DNA of 38,527 bases from Actinidia chinensis (GCA_009663005.1 VIGQ01000686.1:85001-123527), one strand, 5' to 3'; shown: positions 1 to 10,996, counted from the first letter of the stretch. Notes: generated by a model from the sequence alone, not told the origin. Numbers and translations: made by a program.

Positions 1-47
1 GATTGTATCCAAACCCTTTGTTTTAGTGATTGCGACTCGGTGTGGCC

Positions 48-82
<35 letters not shown>

Positions 83-235
83 AAAGGACCCCCGTGGCGT
101 AGCTTCATTGACCGAACCAACGTAAAATCTCTGTTTCCCGCTTTTATTTGTTCTTTTCTTACTTGCTTGTTTGTGTGCGGTTGTCATTCCCGATCCATTA
201 AGGGTGAAATACGCAGTGGTGTTTTTTTCCCAACA
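1..235 (+). repeat. Left LTR (partial) of the first copia element
   Basis: Aligns with 4500-4691 of the right LTR: both share GATTGTA, CTCGGTGTGGCC, CCGAACCA, GTAAAATCTCTGT and CGATCCATTAAGGGTGAAA, and both end in CCCAACA. The U3 part and the 5' end lie outside the window. A run of 32 C at 49-80 has no counterpart in the right copy and interrupts the alignment. Confidence 0.85.
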
Positions 236-236
236 C

Positions 237-248
237 GGTATCAGAGCT
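237..248 (+). other. Primer-binding site, initiator tRNA-Met
   Basis: GGTATCAGAGCT immediately after the LTR end CAACA is complementary to the 3' end of plant initiator tRNA-Met, the usual primer of Ty1/copia reverse transcription. The first base expected (T) reads C. Confidence 0.85.
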
Positions 249-288
249 TGGTTCTGGAAGATTATACACGCAACAACAATGATTGAAG

Positions 289-1068
289 ATGGCTGAAGAC
301 CAAAATTGAAAAGTTCAAACGAGAGAAACTTTAGTTTTTTGGGAAGATGCAGATGGAGATTATCTTATCACAAGATCTCTATCAACCTCTGAAGGGAAAA
401 ACCAAGAAGGCATGAAAGATGCGACTGGACGTGTCTAGACATGAAAAGCTCTAGTACGATCCGGTGACTCTATCCTCCGTCTGTAGCATTTATCTATCGA
501 AGGAGAAAACGACATCAGTTTGATAATGCGTTTATCCAAGATTTAATGAGAAACCTCCGCATCAATAAAGTGTATTTGATGAAAAGACTCTTCATAGAAG
601 TGGCGAATGATGGACGTGTGGCTGGCACTTGAATAATTTCACACAGTCCAAGTCAATTGGATTCCGTGGATATTACTACTTCGACGACGAAGTGAGAGCT
701 TTGTTGATCCTATCTGATTCCAGACATTGGGATGTCTGGTCATGGGGGCAGCAATTTCCCGGTTCAAGGACGGCTAAAGTACGACGACGTGGTGGGTATA
801 ATTCTCACGAAGATTGCCAGAAATCCAGTCGGGGCTGCAGAGACTCAGGAAGTGCTTTGAGTACATAACAGAGGGAGATCAGCTCATCCAATCCGAGAAG
901 CACAAAGGTCGCTCAAAATCAGGTGGGGGAAATCCAAGGGCGCAACGAGAGAAAGACGCCGAATGCTACAATTGTGGAAAAGAAGGGGCATTGTTGTCAA
1001 AACACTTGCAAAAGCCCAAAGAAAGCAATCCGATGATCATAGATTACAACTCTGTTAAACGTGTCTGA
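289..1068 (+). pseudogene. Degenerate copia gag with CCHC zinc knuckle
   Basis: The reading starts at ATG 289 shortly after the primer-binding site and is broken early. The capsid part is recognisable only in patches. The nucleocapsid zinc knuckle lies at about 964-1009: it opens with Cys-Tyr-Asn-Cys-Gly in one frame, and the His and last Cys are read in the neighbouring frame, so a single-base indel splits a CX2CX4HX4C motif. A basic, Ser/Lys-rich stretch precedes the knuckle, as in Tnt1-type gag. Gag would form the virus-like particle that packages the element RNA in the cytoplasm. Not functional as written. Confidence 0.7.
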
Positions 1069-1119
1069 AATGGAGATTCAAAGCCTTTAGTTCTTAATCA
1101 GTAGCTAACACATAACGAC

Positions 1120-4080
1120 AATGTATGGATAGTAGACTCGGGCGCGTCATTTCACGCACCTACCAGAAAGAGATTCTCCACACTTATGTGAAGGGTGACT
1201 CTGGGAAAGTATATTCTCGGAGATGATGAACCTTTTCTAATTAAATTGGGAAGGGAGAATGCAGATTAGCCTGACAATGGGACGACTCTACGCTTAAAAG
1301 ATGTTGAGACCCGTCCCAATTTTGAAAGGAGCTGTCTGATTTCTGTGGGAAAACTTGCAACTTCGCTTCGGGATGGCAAGACCTATCTTTACTGCGATTC
1401 CATGGAAGGTGACGAAAGGTGCTTGGTGATGGCACATGCGGAAGAAAAGGTGCTATGTTCGGCTGGGACGAACCCTGTACTTGCAGCTCTGCTTCATCGA
1501 AACCAGATGTTTTTTTGGCAACTACAGGCACTTGAGGCTTGGACACATGAGTGAGAAAGGCAAGAAGACCATGATCACAATGGAAAATTGCCAGGACTGA
1601 GCAACTAGATCTGGAATTTTGCGAGATTGTGTCTATTGCAGCAAAAGAAAGTCAGCCTTCTTCAAAGATTTTCAGAGCCATAAGGCACGAACGGTTGGAG
1701 GCTTGTTCACAACATAGCACCGATGTGTGGGGACCAGCTAAATAAGTTCTTTTGGTTGATCCCTTTCTTTGTCAAATTCCATTGATAATGCTAGGTAGAA
1801 AGTATGGGTAACAATTTCTTGAACAAAAATCAAATGTATTTGATGTGTTCACGAATGGAGAGCTACTACTTGGAGATGAGACCAGGTCTAAAAGTTGAGT
1901 GCTTGAGGGTCAGACAATGGGTGGGATATTGCAGTGATGAGTTCGAAAGGTACTAACTGGCTATGATGGAATCAAGAGACAGAAGACGGTTTCCTAGGAA
2001 TCACAGACAGAATGGGGGTTGCCGAGCGCATGAACAAACTATCATAGAGCTGCACGTGGTATGAGTATACTGCTGGTTTGGACCAAAATAATTTTGGGCA
2101 GATGCTGTGAGCACGGCTGCATACTTAATCACTGCGACCTTCAGTTGTTTTTAAAACTTTGGGTTGGCCCAGAACTTGGACAGGAAATGAGGTAAACTAT
2201 CTTCACCTAAGAATATTTGGTTGTTCTCATATGTTTCATATTAGGCAAAAAAGAAAACAGGTCCAAACTTGATCCAAAATCCAAAGAAGTGCACTTCATT
2301 GGTTATGGGATAAATGACTTTTGCTATGTTTTTGGGACACCATCGAAAAACCGCAAAGTCTACGGAGTAAGATTTAATTGGTATTCAATGGAATGCCATG
2401 TACAAAAGCATGATGAATGAGCAGACAGAAGCAGCAAAAGCCATGATTTGCAGAACTTGGAGATTTCTAAAAATGATGTATTGATGCCTAGAGATCAAAA
2501 CATACCGTTTATAGAAACTCAAGTTCCTCCCCTGATCCTGTGTTGAGAAGATCGACCAGAACAACTCAGAATCAGACACCCAGCTCGTTTACTGTCATCC
2601 TACAGTACTTGCTACTTACCAGACCATGGGGTGAACCAGAATGTTATGAGGAAGCGTAAGGCCGAGGCAAAGGTGAAGTGGGAGCAAGCCATGGATGATG
2701 AGATGGACTCCCTCACAACTAACCAAACATGGAATTTGGTTGGTGTTGAGTTTGCCTCAGGTTAAGAAGACCCTACATCAAGTGGGTTTTACAGATTGAA
2801 AGAAGAGCTGATGGGTCGAAGGTTACAAGCTAGATTGGTTGCAAAAGTTTCAACAAAAGGCAGGTGTAGATTTTACAAAATCTTCTCTCCTATTGTGAAG
2901 TTATCAACCATTAGACATCTTGAGTCTGTAGGCATGGAGACTTGCATCTGAGCATCAGATGTAAAATGGCATTTCTCATATGGTGTCTAGATGAAGACCT
3001 CTATATAACACCAGAGGGTAGAAGAAAATGGCAAGGAAGAATATTGTGTTCAGCTTAAGAAGAGCTTGTAATGGGTTGAAACAAGCACCCAGACAGTGGT
3101 ACAATCAAGTTTGATGGGTTTTCTTTCTGACAATGGTTACCAAAGATGCCATGCTGACCAATTGTTGGCCCCCCTATTTTAAGAAGTTTCAACATCATAT
3201 ATTATTCTCCTATTATATGTGGATTGACTGCTTATTGTGCAATGTCAAGCATTGATGGAAATTAACAAACTGAAGGAGAGTCTATCCAAGGATTCTCAAT
3301 GAAGGACTTGGGTCCGCGAAGATGAATACTTGGTATGGGGCGGATTACTAAGACATAGCCAACAAAATGGACACTACACAAGCCGACTACAACGACAAAG
3401 TGCTGAAGAGATTTAGCATGGATAAAGCAACCAGTCAACCACTTCCTTTGGGAAGTCATTTTAGACTTGTCAAAGAACAAAGCCAACTACAACAAACACG
3501 GAAGAGAAGGATACATGTCAAAGGTTACCATACGCTTCAGCCGTTGGTAGCCTTATGTTGCTAATGGTCTATACGAGGGCCAGATATTGCTTAAGTAGTT
3601 GGATGAATAAGCCGCTTCATGAGTAATCTGGAAAGGAGCCTGGGAAGTTGTGAAGTGGTTTTGAGGTATCTTTAAGGTATCTCAAGATGCGGCATATTGG
3701 TGGTTATGGAGGCTCGAGTCCGTCTACAAGGGTACTGTCGATTCTGACATGGCTGGAGATGTGGATGGCAGAAAGAGCACTACGGGTTATGTCTTCACAT
3801 TTGGCAAGCGCAGAGTCATTGGGTTTCGAGTTTCAAAGATTGTGCTCTTTCTACCATCGAGGGAGTAGTGCTGCTACCTGAAGGCTTGTAATGAGATGGT
3901 TTGGTTGCAGAGTTTCATGAGAGAGTTGGTAAGGAGCAATCGAAATTCACTATTTATAGCGATAGTCAAAGTTTCAAATTCATTTGGCAAAGAATTTCAG
4001 CTCCCCATGCAAGAACGAAACACATCGCCATCAGATATCACTTCATAACGATCACTCCTAGATGAAGGGTTGATAAGCTG
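1120..4080 (+). pseudogene. Degenerate copia pol (protease, integrase, RT, RNase H)
   Basis: Protease: active-site Asp-Ser-Gly-Ala-Ser at 1135-1149, preceded by Trp-Ile-Val. A GAG-pre-integrase segment lies at about 1330-1560 and includes a Gly-His-Met-Ser-Glu-Lys-Gly reading near 1530. Integrase: Thr-Asp-Val-Trp-Gly-Pro near 1720, Ser-Asp-Asn-Gly-Gly near 1910, and the C-terminal Phe-Ile-Gly-Tyr-Gly segment near 2300. Reverse transcriptase: Met-Asp-Asp-Glu-Met near 2695, Lys-Ala-Arg-Leu-Val-Ala-Lys near 2825, and the catalytic Tyr-Val-Asp at 3216-3224, where an indel breaks the second Asp. RNase H: Asp-Ser-Asp-Met-Ala-Gly-Asp near 3745, then Lys-Ser-Thr-Thr-Gly-Tyr. Many stops and frame changes. 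Confidence 0.85.
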
Positions 4081-4270
4081 GAGAAGATCCACACAAATCA
4101 AATCCTGCAGCATGTGCACAAAAGTTTGTGACCATTGAGAAACTGAGCTATGCGCAACTTGAGTGGGTCTTCTAGTATGAGGACGTAATCCACACCGTTT
4201 GAGTAAAGTATTGAAACAGTGGGAGTTAACCCGGAGGAGCCCAGTTTGGTGGTCGCCTCCAAGTGGGAGA

Positions 4271-4691
4271 TGGTTAGGTATGTGGAATGTGGAGTCTGAC
4301 TTTTCCAAAAGTCTACAATTACGGCTGAGTCCAAGTCTCGATTGCGCAAGTTCCAATCTCCGATTGCGGCTGAATGACCTCCATTTTGCTTAAGTCATCC
4401 CATCCTCTCCTAGGTTTCTCTATCATAGATGTTGAAGTCCTAGGAGAATGGAAAGGTAGCTAAGGCTAAGAGAAGAGAGAAGAGAAAGAGTGAGTGAGAG
4501 ATTGTAATCCTAAACTTTTTTTTAGTGAATTGGCTACGCTCGGTGTGGCCGTGACGTAGGCTTAATTTTGCCGAACCAGTAAAATCTCTGTGTCCCTTTT
4601 TATTATTTGTTCTTACTTCTTGTTTGTGTACGTGTTTGTCATCTCCCGATCCATTAAGGGTGAAAATACGCATTGGTGTTTTTTCCCAACA
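4271..4691 (+). repeat. Right LTR of the first copia element
   Basis: Begins TGGTTAGG just after the purine-rich AAGTGGGAGA (4261-4270) and ends CCCAACA. About 421 bp. The last 190 bases match the left LTR. The exact start rests on the polypurine tract and the TG rule because the left copy does not reach this part. Confidence 0.75.
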
Positions 4692-5369
4692 AATGTGTCA
4701 TAGTTAATAGGAATGTTCCTTTTGTATGGTTGAGCTTTTAAAATCAATTTGATTCTGCTTAGAGAGAGCAGGGGCATCTTTGGGTTGGATCTGCTGTCAA
4801 GCTGTTGGAAATGCTCGAAGCTTTGGTAACACTGAGGGACTTGAATCATTTGGCAGTCGTTTTTGCTATTTAGCATTAGTGTTTGGATGGAAAAAATGTT
4901 AGGATTGTGTACGCAATTGCAACCATAGAAGTGGGTCTTTTTGACATTATTTTTGTACACGGTTTGCATTTGAAAGGAACTCCACCTGGGTTGGTTGCAA
5001 GTTTGATGAGATCATGAGATTATGGCTGCTCTTCTTTATGTGTTTATTTGTGCTGGTCTATTCTTCTTTTCGACCATCAATTCCCTCTTTATGATATTTT
5101 TCTAGACGAAAAGGTCATCTCCTCTTTTTGCTTCTCTCTTTCTTCTGTTATTGGCGTCTACTAAGGTAATGAGGAAAATGTTTTGGTGGATAAATAATGT
5201 TGGAGAAATCTTACTCCCTTGTTAAATCCAGTGAATAACTTAAAAAAGTTATATTTTCATCTTTTTTCTTTTTCATTCACCTATTTTATCTGGTTCTGAT
5301 TTGTTTCTGTGATACATTTCTCGAATGATCTTATCGCAGTCAACGGAGATAATTTAGGCTTCGCGAGTG
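4692..5369. other. Unassigned sequence between two LTR elements
   Basis: T-rich, intron-like sequence with no ORF that I recognise. A candidate splice donor (AAG/GTAATG) is at about 5165 and a candidate acceptor (ATCGCAG) at about 5339, followed by a short open stretch that runs into the copia insertion at 5375. It may be part of a host gene continuing at 8061-8466, but this cannot be shown from the sequence alone. Confidence 0.3.
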
Positions 5370-5374
5370 CCTCC

Positions 5375-5898
5375 TGTTGGGGTTTAACAGCGGAAGCACC
5401 CAAGAACCGAGATTCGAACACAACCACAACACAACCAATTGGAAAAGTATGATAAAAATAAAAGGAGAGTGACACAATAATTTACGTGGTTCGGCCAAAA
5501 CCGCCTACTCCATGGAGAGGATCCCGTTCTTTCACATGAGTAAAAAATTAGTACAAGTATACTGAGTATGATGAAGATCCCATACCCAATCCCTTATACA
5601 CTATCATCAAGAAACACTCGCCACATAGTATAAAAACTTGTCCCTTGCCACACTCTTCCTTTCTCTCTCTTCTTCTTTCAGCTCCCTCTACTATAGCCTT
5701 AAAGAGAAGTCGAAGGGAGACTTTAAGGCAACCGCATCTAAGACCAGAATAGCCGAATCAAAGACCAGACTCACCGCAATAGAAGACCATGAGCCCAGCC
5801 GCAAATAGAGACTATGCCCGGCCGACAAATAGAAGACATGACACGGCAGGTTGCAAGGATAATGAAACCAATTGGTGAAATTAGAACCAATCCCAACA
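5375..5898 (-). repeat. 3' LTR of the compact copia element
   Basis: 524 bp, ends TGTTGGGG and CCCAACA on the + strand, and aligns over its whole length with 7538-8060 (shared CGGAAGCACCCAAGAACCGA, AATTTACGTG, ACAAGTATACT, TATAAAAACTTGTCCCTTGC). The two copies differ by many single-base indels and several substitutions. Confidence 0.9.
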
Positions 5899-5899
5899 C

Positions 5900-5916
5900 C
5901 AACTCCACCTTGGTGA
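5900..5916 (-). other. Polypurine tract of the compact copia element
   Basis: On the - strand CCAAGGTGGAGTTGGTG directly precedes the LTR start TGTTGGGATTGG. This matches the CAAGGTGGAGATTGTTGGG type junction common in plant copia elements and fixes the element's orientation. Confidence 0.7.
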
Positions 5917-6252
5917 GAATTCCAAGTGCATTACACACTCACCAAGCTTGAACAATGACTTACACCACCCGAATAAAAATTTTATTCGAAAACACACCAC
6001 CAAAAAAAAAATAAGTGTGAGCCATCCCGGCCAATGATCATCAATTATCCCGCGAGAAGGACCTCGACCCATCTCTCTTCAAAAACGAGCTTTCACCCTC
6101 ACATCCAACTCGGCAACTTGGAAACATAACTTGTCTTGCCGCAAAAGACTCACACCGTGGCGTACCAATTCCTTGTGCACACCGTTTTCAACCTTCGTCG
6201 AGGAGTAACAATTTGCCAAATCAACTGATACAAGCCTCGCACTTCTCTCCTT

Positions 6253-7480
6253 TCACTTAGAAACCTTGCCGCCGCGTGTGATATCATGGGCTCCCACTCC
6301 ACAAAAACTATGCATTCCATGGGAGTGCCATCCGGCTAAGTGAAACTTAGATTCCTTCGCGAAAATTCGGGGGATATAAACAACACCCCACCCAAAGTAA
6401 GAACAGCTCATCAAACATGTTATATTCACATTACCGACACCTTGAATTTTAGTTGGAGTTCCATCGCCCAAAAATAGCAGACCCCCCATCTCTTTCTTGA
6501 AGTGTCAAAAAATTCCTTTTCGAGGCAAACATGCATAGTGCAACCCGAATCTTAAAATTCACTCATAATGAGAAGAGTGTAATACTTCAGAGGATGTGAG
6601 GACATATCCATCATCCGCTACCACCAAAGAATTGCACTTGAAGCGTTGTCGCGTTTCTTTCCCTTTATCCTTTCACAAAGGACAATCAAGCTTCACATGA
6701 CCAATCTTGCAATAGTAGCTTGTACACCCTTCATCTAGAACTAGAACTGGACCCGTTACTCCATCCAGATCTACCATCAGATTTTTTTCCCGATTCACCA
6801 CTTTTGAACCGCAAAGAGCATTGCACTTTCTTTTTTTTCTCCATCCTCAAAACTTAACCTTTTTGAGTACCATGGGAAAACCAATGGACGATTGCACTGT
6901 GCTCCAAAAACTCACTGTACTTTACTAACAAAAGATGGGTCACCCAAAAGTACTCATCGAATCCGGAAGGAGAGAAGAAGCAAAAGGGCCTTGTCTTCTT
7001 CATCTATTTTTACATCAACTTTTCGCAAGCTATCTAAACTATAACGAGTTGTTTTGAAACGTTTAGTGCTCCTGAGGCTCCGCTTCACTCCATATTGAGC
7101 CCCCGCTAAATTTGTTGGCTTCAGATGAAACTTGTTGTTTTTTTTTTTTTGTTGTCAAACTCTTGGACAATATAGAGGTTTTCCAACTTCTCCACAAGGC
7201 TGATGCCAATCCTCACTCCATAACATGTTGATAATATTATCAGCAAACAGAGCCGAAAGTGCTCACAAATTTCATCATCAAATCTTCCAAAATATAACTT
7301 TTTTCATCACCTCCGGTTTAATTTGCATCCGTTTCCTTTCAACGCCTTAGCCCAAAAGCCTGTTGAACAAGGATATCTTTTACCCTTCGTTTGCCATAGA
7401 GTGTAAAGCTATGATTTCATTAAAACCGTTTCGACAGGAAAATTGAGAGTTGATCGTTGCCTTCATTGTGGATGTAGTGC
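6253..7480 (-). pseudogene. Copia gag and protease remnant
   Basis: Read on the - strand, a gag segment near 7000 contains Val-Asp-Val-Lys-Ile-Asp-Glu-Glu-Asp-Lys-Ala-Leu-Leu-Leu, typical of copia gag of the UBN2 type. A zinc knuckle follows at 6681-6721 (Tyr-Tyr-Cys-Lys-Ile-Gly-His-Val-Lys-Leu-Asp-Cys), in which the first zinc-binding Cys is read as Ser. The protease active site Asp-Ser-Gly-Cys is at 6540-6551, followed by a Gly-Asp-Gly-Thr-Pro and Val-Gly-Asn-Val-Asn-Ile strand at about 6420-6470, as in Tnt1-type proteases. Several frameshifts separate these blocks. The remnant ends soon after the protease, where integrase would be expected. Confidence 0.8.
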
Positions 7481-7511
7481 AACCCGAATCTCAAACACCG
7501 GAAACAAAAAG

Positions 7512-7537
7512 AAACCAAGGTCCAGCTCTTGTACCGT
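7512..7537 (-). other. Degraded tRNA-Met primer-binding site
   Basis: On the - strand the LTR end CCCCAACA is followed by ACGGTACAAGAGCTGG, which resembles the TGGTATCAGAGCT primer-binding site of copia elements with a few changes. Its position beside 7538 marks that LTR as the 5' LTR. Confidence 0.6.
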
Positions 7538-8060
7538 TGTTGGGGTTTTACCCGCGGAAGCACCCAAGAACCGAGATTCGAATACAACCACAACACAACC
7601 ACATTAAAGTATGATGAAAAATAAAATGGAGGTGACTGACCACAATAATTTACGTGTTCAGCAATTAACCGCCTACTCCACGGAGAGGACTTCCGTTCTT
7701 TCACTATTGGTAAAATAGTACAAGTATACTTGAGTATTGAATACCCATACCCAATTCCTTTTCACACCACTCATCAAGAAACAAACTCTCCACAAGTATA
7801 AAAACTTGTCCCTTGCACACACTCTTCCCCCTCTCTTCTCTTCAGCTTCCCTCTCTCATAGCATTCAAAGAGACGGCGAAGGAGAGGGACTTTGAGGGAC
7901 AACCGTAATCTAAGACATGACTAAGCCCGCCTAATCAAAGACCATGATCAGCCGCAATGAAGGACTAGCCCTGGCCGAAATAGAAGACTATGACCCGGGC
8001 CGGGTTTGCAGTGATAATTTAAACCAATTGTTGAAATTTGAAATTAGAACCAATCCCAAC
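7538..8060 (-). repeat. 5' LTR of the compact copia element
   Basis: 523 bp partner of 5375-5898. Starts TGTTGGGG and ends CAATCCCAAC on the + strand; the terminal A is absent. It contains TATAAAAACTTG on the + strand, also kept in the other copy, although transcription of the element should run on the - strand. Confidence 0.9.
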
Positions 8061-8160
8061 CCTCCTCCTAAGGTTTCTACGCTTATATTTTGAAAACTGT
8101 GAACCTTTACACTACAGTCAATGCTTTTGTTTCACCAAAAATTTTTAAAAGAAAATAGAA

Positions 8161-8466
8161 ATGGATCTTAGATTGATTAATGCCTGTTCGAATCTTGTGG
8201 ATGCTAGGAAAGTGAAAGTGAAGAAGGAGGTCTTGATGAAATTGTGTGATAATGAGGAAGGAAACATGACCATAAACCCGAGGTTGCCCGTGAAGAAAAA
8301 GAGCCATTGTTAAGAAGATGCTGAAGTTTCTTTAGCATCCACGATCCAGGAAAGGGCAGCTTTCAAAAGAAGGAATTGAAGAAGAAAGAGCTTGCAGAAC
8401 TTGATGCCGTGCTTGCTTGAAATGGATATCCCAAGTCCGAGTCTGGTGGCCAAGATGACTCCCGTG
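8161..8466 (+). pseudogene. Lys/Glu-rich coding-like stretch, unidentified
   Basis: An ATG at 8161 opens 49 codons without a stop (many Lys and Val-Lys pairs, then Leu-Pro-Val-Lys-Lys-Lys). It is interrupted by TAA at 8308, continues in the same frame as Glu-Asp-Ala-Glu-Val-Ser-Leu-Ala-Ser-Thr-Ile-Gln-Glu-Arg-Ala-Ala-Phe, and after a one-base shift reads a charged helix with Lys-Glu-Leu-Lys-Lys-Lys-Glu-Leu-Ala-Glu-Leu-Asp-Ala-Val-Leu-Ala. The stretch ends at CGTG/GTAATA, a plausible splice donor at 8467. The codon-like continuity and the helix suggest a real exon of a host nuclear or cytosolic protein, but I do not recognise the family. It lies just downstream of the compact copia insertion. 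Confidence 0.4.
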
Positions 8467-8980
8467 GTAATATAATGCTATTCTCATCTATGTTATATTA
8501 CTGTTTTAAATGTATGGAGGCATCATGTTTCGGCGAGTAACGTCGAGTAAGGCCTATTTGATGTGTTGTTGCATCCAACCAGGCAAAACATATTTGATTA
8601 TTCCAGTTTACCATATAAACCATGCATTATAAAACTTCCCTACTATGCATGAAAGCAATATTGCACCTTATTAAACACCAAAATAATTTTTTTAAACAGA
8701 CTTATTATTATTTTTTAACTTGGAAAATTAATGATGGGAGAGTAGTAAAAAATTTATATGTTGAAGTGATAGATTTGAACAAAGCATGGCTTTATATATA
8801 CATGATATGGTTTAAAAAAATCTGTTTTAAATATAAAAACTATGTGGAATATAAATCAAAACGTCGTATTGTAGTAATTTTGGATATTTAGTAAATTTAG
8901 GTCTAATCTACTTTTTAGATATTGATAATAATGGGGGTAGGTGGTTTGGTATTACAAATTAGACAATGGTGGATTACAAA
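8467..8980. other. AT-rich non-coding DNA
   Basis: No gene recognised. The open frame at 8622-8891 is Lys/Tyr/Ile-rich and has the composition of AT-rich noncoding sequence; I do not regard it as a gene. Confidence 0.4.
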
Positions 8981-8997
8981 TCCACGGAATACATATA

Positions 8998-9325
8998 CAA
9001 CCTCAAAATAGAGAGTCAACAAAACATATTAGGGGGCCTACAGAATTATAATTAATCTGACATTTCTTATCTCCAAAACAAATAGAGAGTCACTACCTAA
9101 ACATGAATTCTAATATGATTCATCAATTCTAATACGGGACCATCCCACACGCTAACATGCTCATTAATATTATGACCACACATGATTTGAATTTAATCTG
9201 AGCATTCTTATCTCCAAAACAAACAGAGAGTCCATAATTTCTAAAAATTAAATTTGATTATGTTCATAAATTGCACGGACCCATACCATACACGCTTAAC
9301 TGCTCATTAATTGTTGTCTAGCGTG
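8998..9325. repeat. Degenerate tandem repeat, unit about 137 bp
   Basis: Two diverged copies, about 9050-9187 and 9188-9325. Each contains TTCTTATCTCCAAAACAAA, AGAGAGTC, a CATACC/CATCCC-ACACGCT block and TGCTCATTAAT. A third partial copy (AAATAGAGAGTC) precedes them near 9008. Function unknown. Confidence 0.55.
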
Positions 9326-10996
9326 TCAAAACAATAGTTCAAAAAACTCCTCACATTTGCATGTCCAAAAAGGGATTTCTATAATCAAGTATGCACTTAT
9401 CTGTGAGCATGATGAACGATAGAAATAGAAATTATGTTGTGAGGCCCATGGTGGTTCTACCGACGGGTAAATTTCACCATTGGCTCTAGTTTTGAGTGAA
9501 GACTTTGGTCCTTACAGTTTAATTACAATTCAAAAGTTTTATCTAGTCTAATATCTCATCCTTTTTAATAATTGTAGCAATTTTGAAGAAAATGAAGCAC
9601 GTGAAACTCACATAACCACTTTAGGGATCAAACTAAATCTTGATCAAACATAGGCGACCACACAATAATAAAATTGCTCTCTAAAAGGATCATATGAACT
9701 TCACATACTCACTTTCTATCCAAATTCTTGATAGTATTGACAAGCGACTACACTAGAACAAAATTAAACTTTAAGGGTCATAATTATTGAAATTAAAATT
9801 ATAAGAACTAAAATGAAACTTTGTTCAAACTATCGAGCAATGATGAAATTTTGACAGAACTAAGAAAAAAAAGTCATACGACAGAATCTGGGCGATTCTA
9901 TTTGGACCCAAAAGTTTTTTTCCCGACTGACCTCCCGTGCAGTTTTTAACAAATAAAATATTTTGTTTGTATTTTTTAAAATGACATTAATTTTTTTTAT
10001 TTTTAAAATTATTATTAAGATTCTCTATGGAGTTAATGTCTTGATAAAAATGGCAAGATTACCCATATTTTTGAGTTTTCTTATTTTTTCTCAAGATTTT
10101 CATTATTTGAGTAACAAATTTGGATAAAAAATATTTATTTTTTAAGTACGTGTTGATTAGGAATACTTAAAAAGTAAACAATTTAAATTAATTTTTTTTT
10201 AAAAACTAGTGATAAAAAATAAAAAATAAATAGTTACAATAAATGGTGTTTTTAAAAACAAAATAAAATTTCATTCATTTTTAATTAGTGCATTAAGAAA
10301 AAAAAAATTGAATACTTAATTTAAGAATAATATTTTTATTTTTATTAAAAATTAGCTTTAGTACAAAATCTTGATAATTGTTTTAAAAATAAGAAAATCA
10401 ATAGTATTTAAGAAATTACAGGAGAGTAGCTGTATTTATTAAAAATATCAAGAAAAATTAATAAAATTTATCCAAATTACAAAACGAGGCTAAAGAGATA
10501 TTCCTTGGTTCCAAATAGTCTCCAAAATATCTGCCTTAATTACAAGTCATTTTTCTCATGCATGATTTTACAAATTAAATAATTAGATAAAGAAATCTTA
10601 AGAGCCCTATATATTATTCTTTTTAAAAAAGGACAAAATCCAATTTACCCTATAGTTTATTTCATATGCAGTTTACCTCTTGTGGTTAGAAAATATACAG
10701 AGAATCCTCACGTGATTTGTTTCACTTGCAGTTTACCTCCCGATGTTTCCATAAATTAGCTGCACATAATTTTGGATTAAACTTCAAATCCTAATTGTAT
10801 TAACCAAGTTCAAAAAAAACTTTTAAAAATATTACACAAACATCACTGTGGTTTCTGATTAATATAGCGACCTCATATATCGTTTCTGAAACTACTCTGC
10901 AGTTATAACTAATTTTGAAAAATTTTTACAATTCTCCTGTAATACGATTGCAAATATTAATTACTCAATAATTTTTAAACTACAAAAGAGAGAGAC
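9326..10996. other. AT-rich intergenic DNA with repeat scraps
   Basis: No coding potential seen. At 10635-10750 the phrase TGCAGTTTACCTC occurs twice about 65 bases apart with similar surroundings (TTTATTTCATATGCAG and TTTGTTTCACTTGCAG), probably an eroded tandem unit of a repeat. Confidence 0.4.

Larger units (their letters stand above)
1..4691 (+). mobile_element. Ty1/copia LTR retrotransposon, Tnt1/Tork-like, left LTR cut by window edge
   Basis: The internal order is gag, protease, integrase, reverse transcriptase, RNase H, which defines Ty1/copia. The left LTR is partial (1-235) and the right LTR spans about 4271-4691; both end in CCCAACA. A primer-binding site for initiator tRNA-Met follows the left LTR and a purine-rich tract ending AAGTGGGAGA precedes the right one. 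The coding region is readable only by moving between all three frames, so it is not functional as given. The sequence after the right LTR (AATGT, 4692-4696) would be the target duplication, but the left flank is outside the window. Lineage (Tork/Tnt1) is inferred from the zinc knuckle, integrase and RNase H wording. Confidence 0.9.
5375..8060 (-). mobile_element. Compact copia derivative: two LTRs plus gag-protease only
   Basis: Two direct LTRs (5375-5898 and 7538-8060) enclose 1.64 kb. Read on the - strand the order is LTR, a degraded tRNA-Met primer-binding site, gag, protease, a purine-rich tract (AAGGTGGAGTTGG, about 5900-5915) and the second LTR. No integrase, reverse transcriptase or RNase H fits in the remaining 350 bases, so the element cannot move without help from a related copia element. 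CCTCC is found on both sides (5370-5374 and 8061-8065), consistent with a 5-bp target duplication; the last A of the second LTR is missing. The reading frames are broken. Confidence 0.85.

Noticed and set aside
26..286. Open frame with a poly-Pro segment at the left edge
   Set aside because: It runs through the C homopolymer and the LTR; it is an LTR sequence and not a gene.
4440..4969. Two minus-strand frames across the right LTR and flank
   Set aside because: They overlap the LTR of the first copia element antisense and show no domain.
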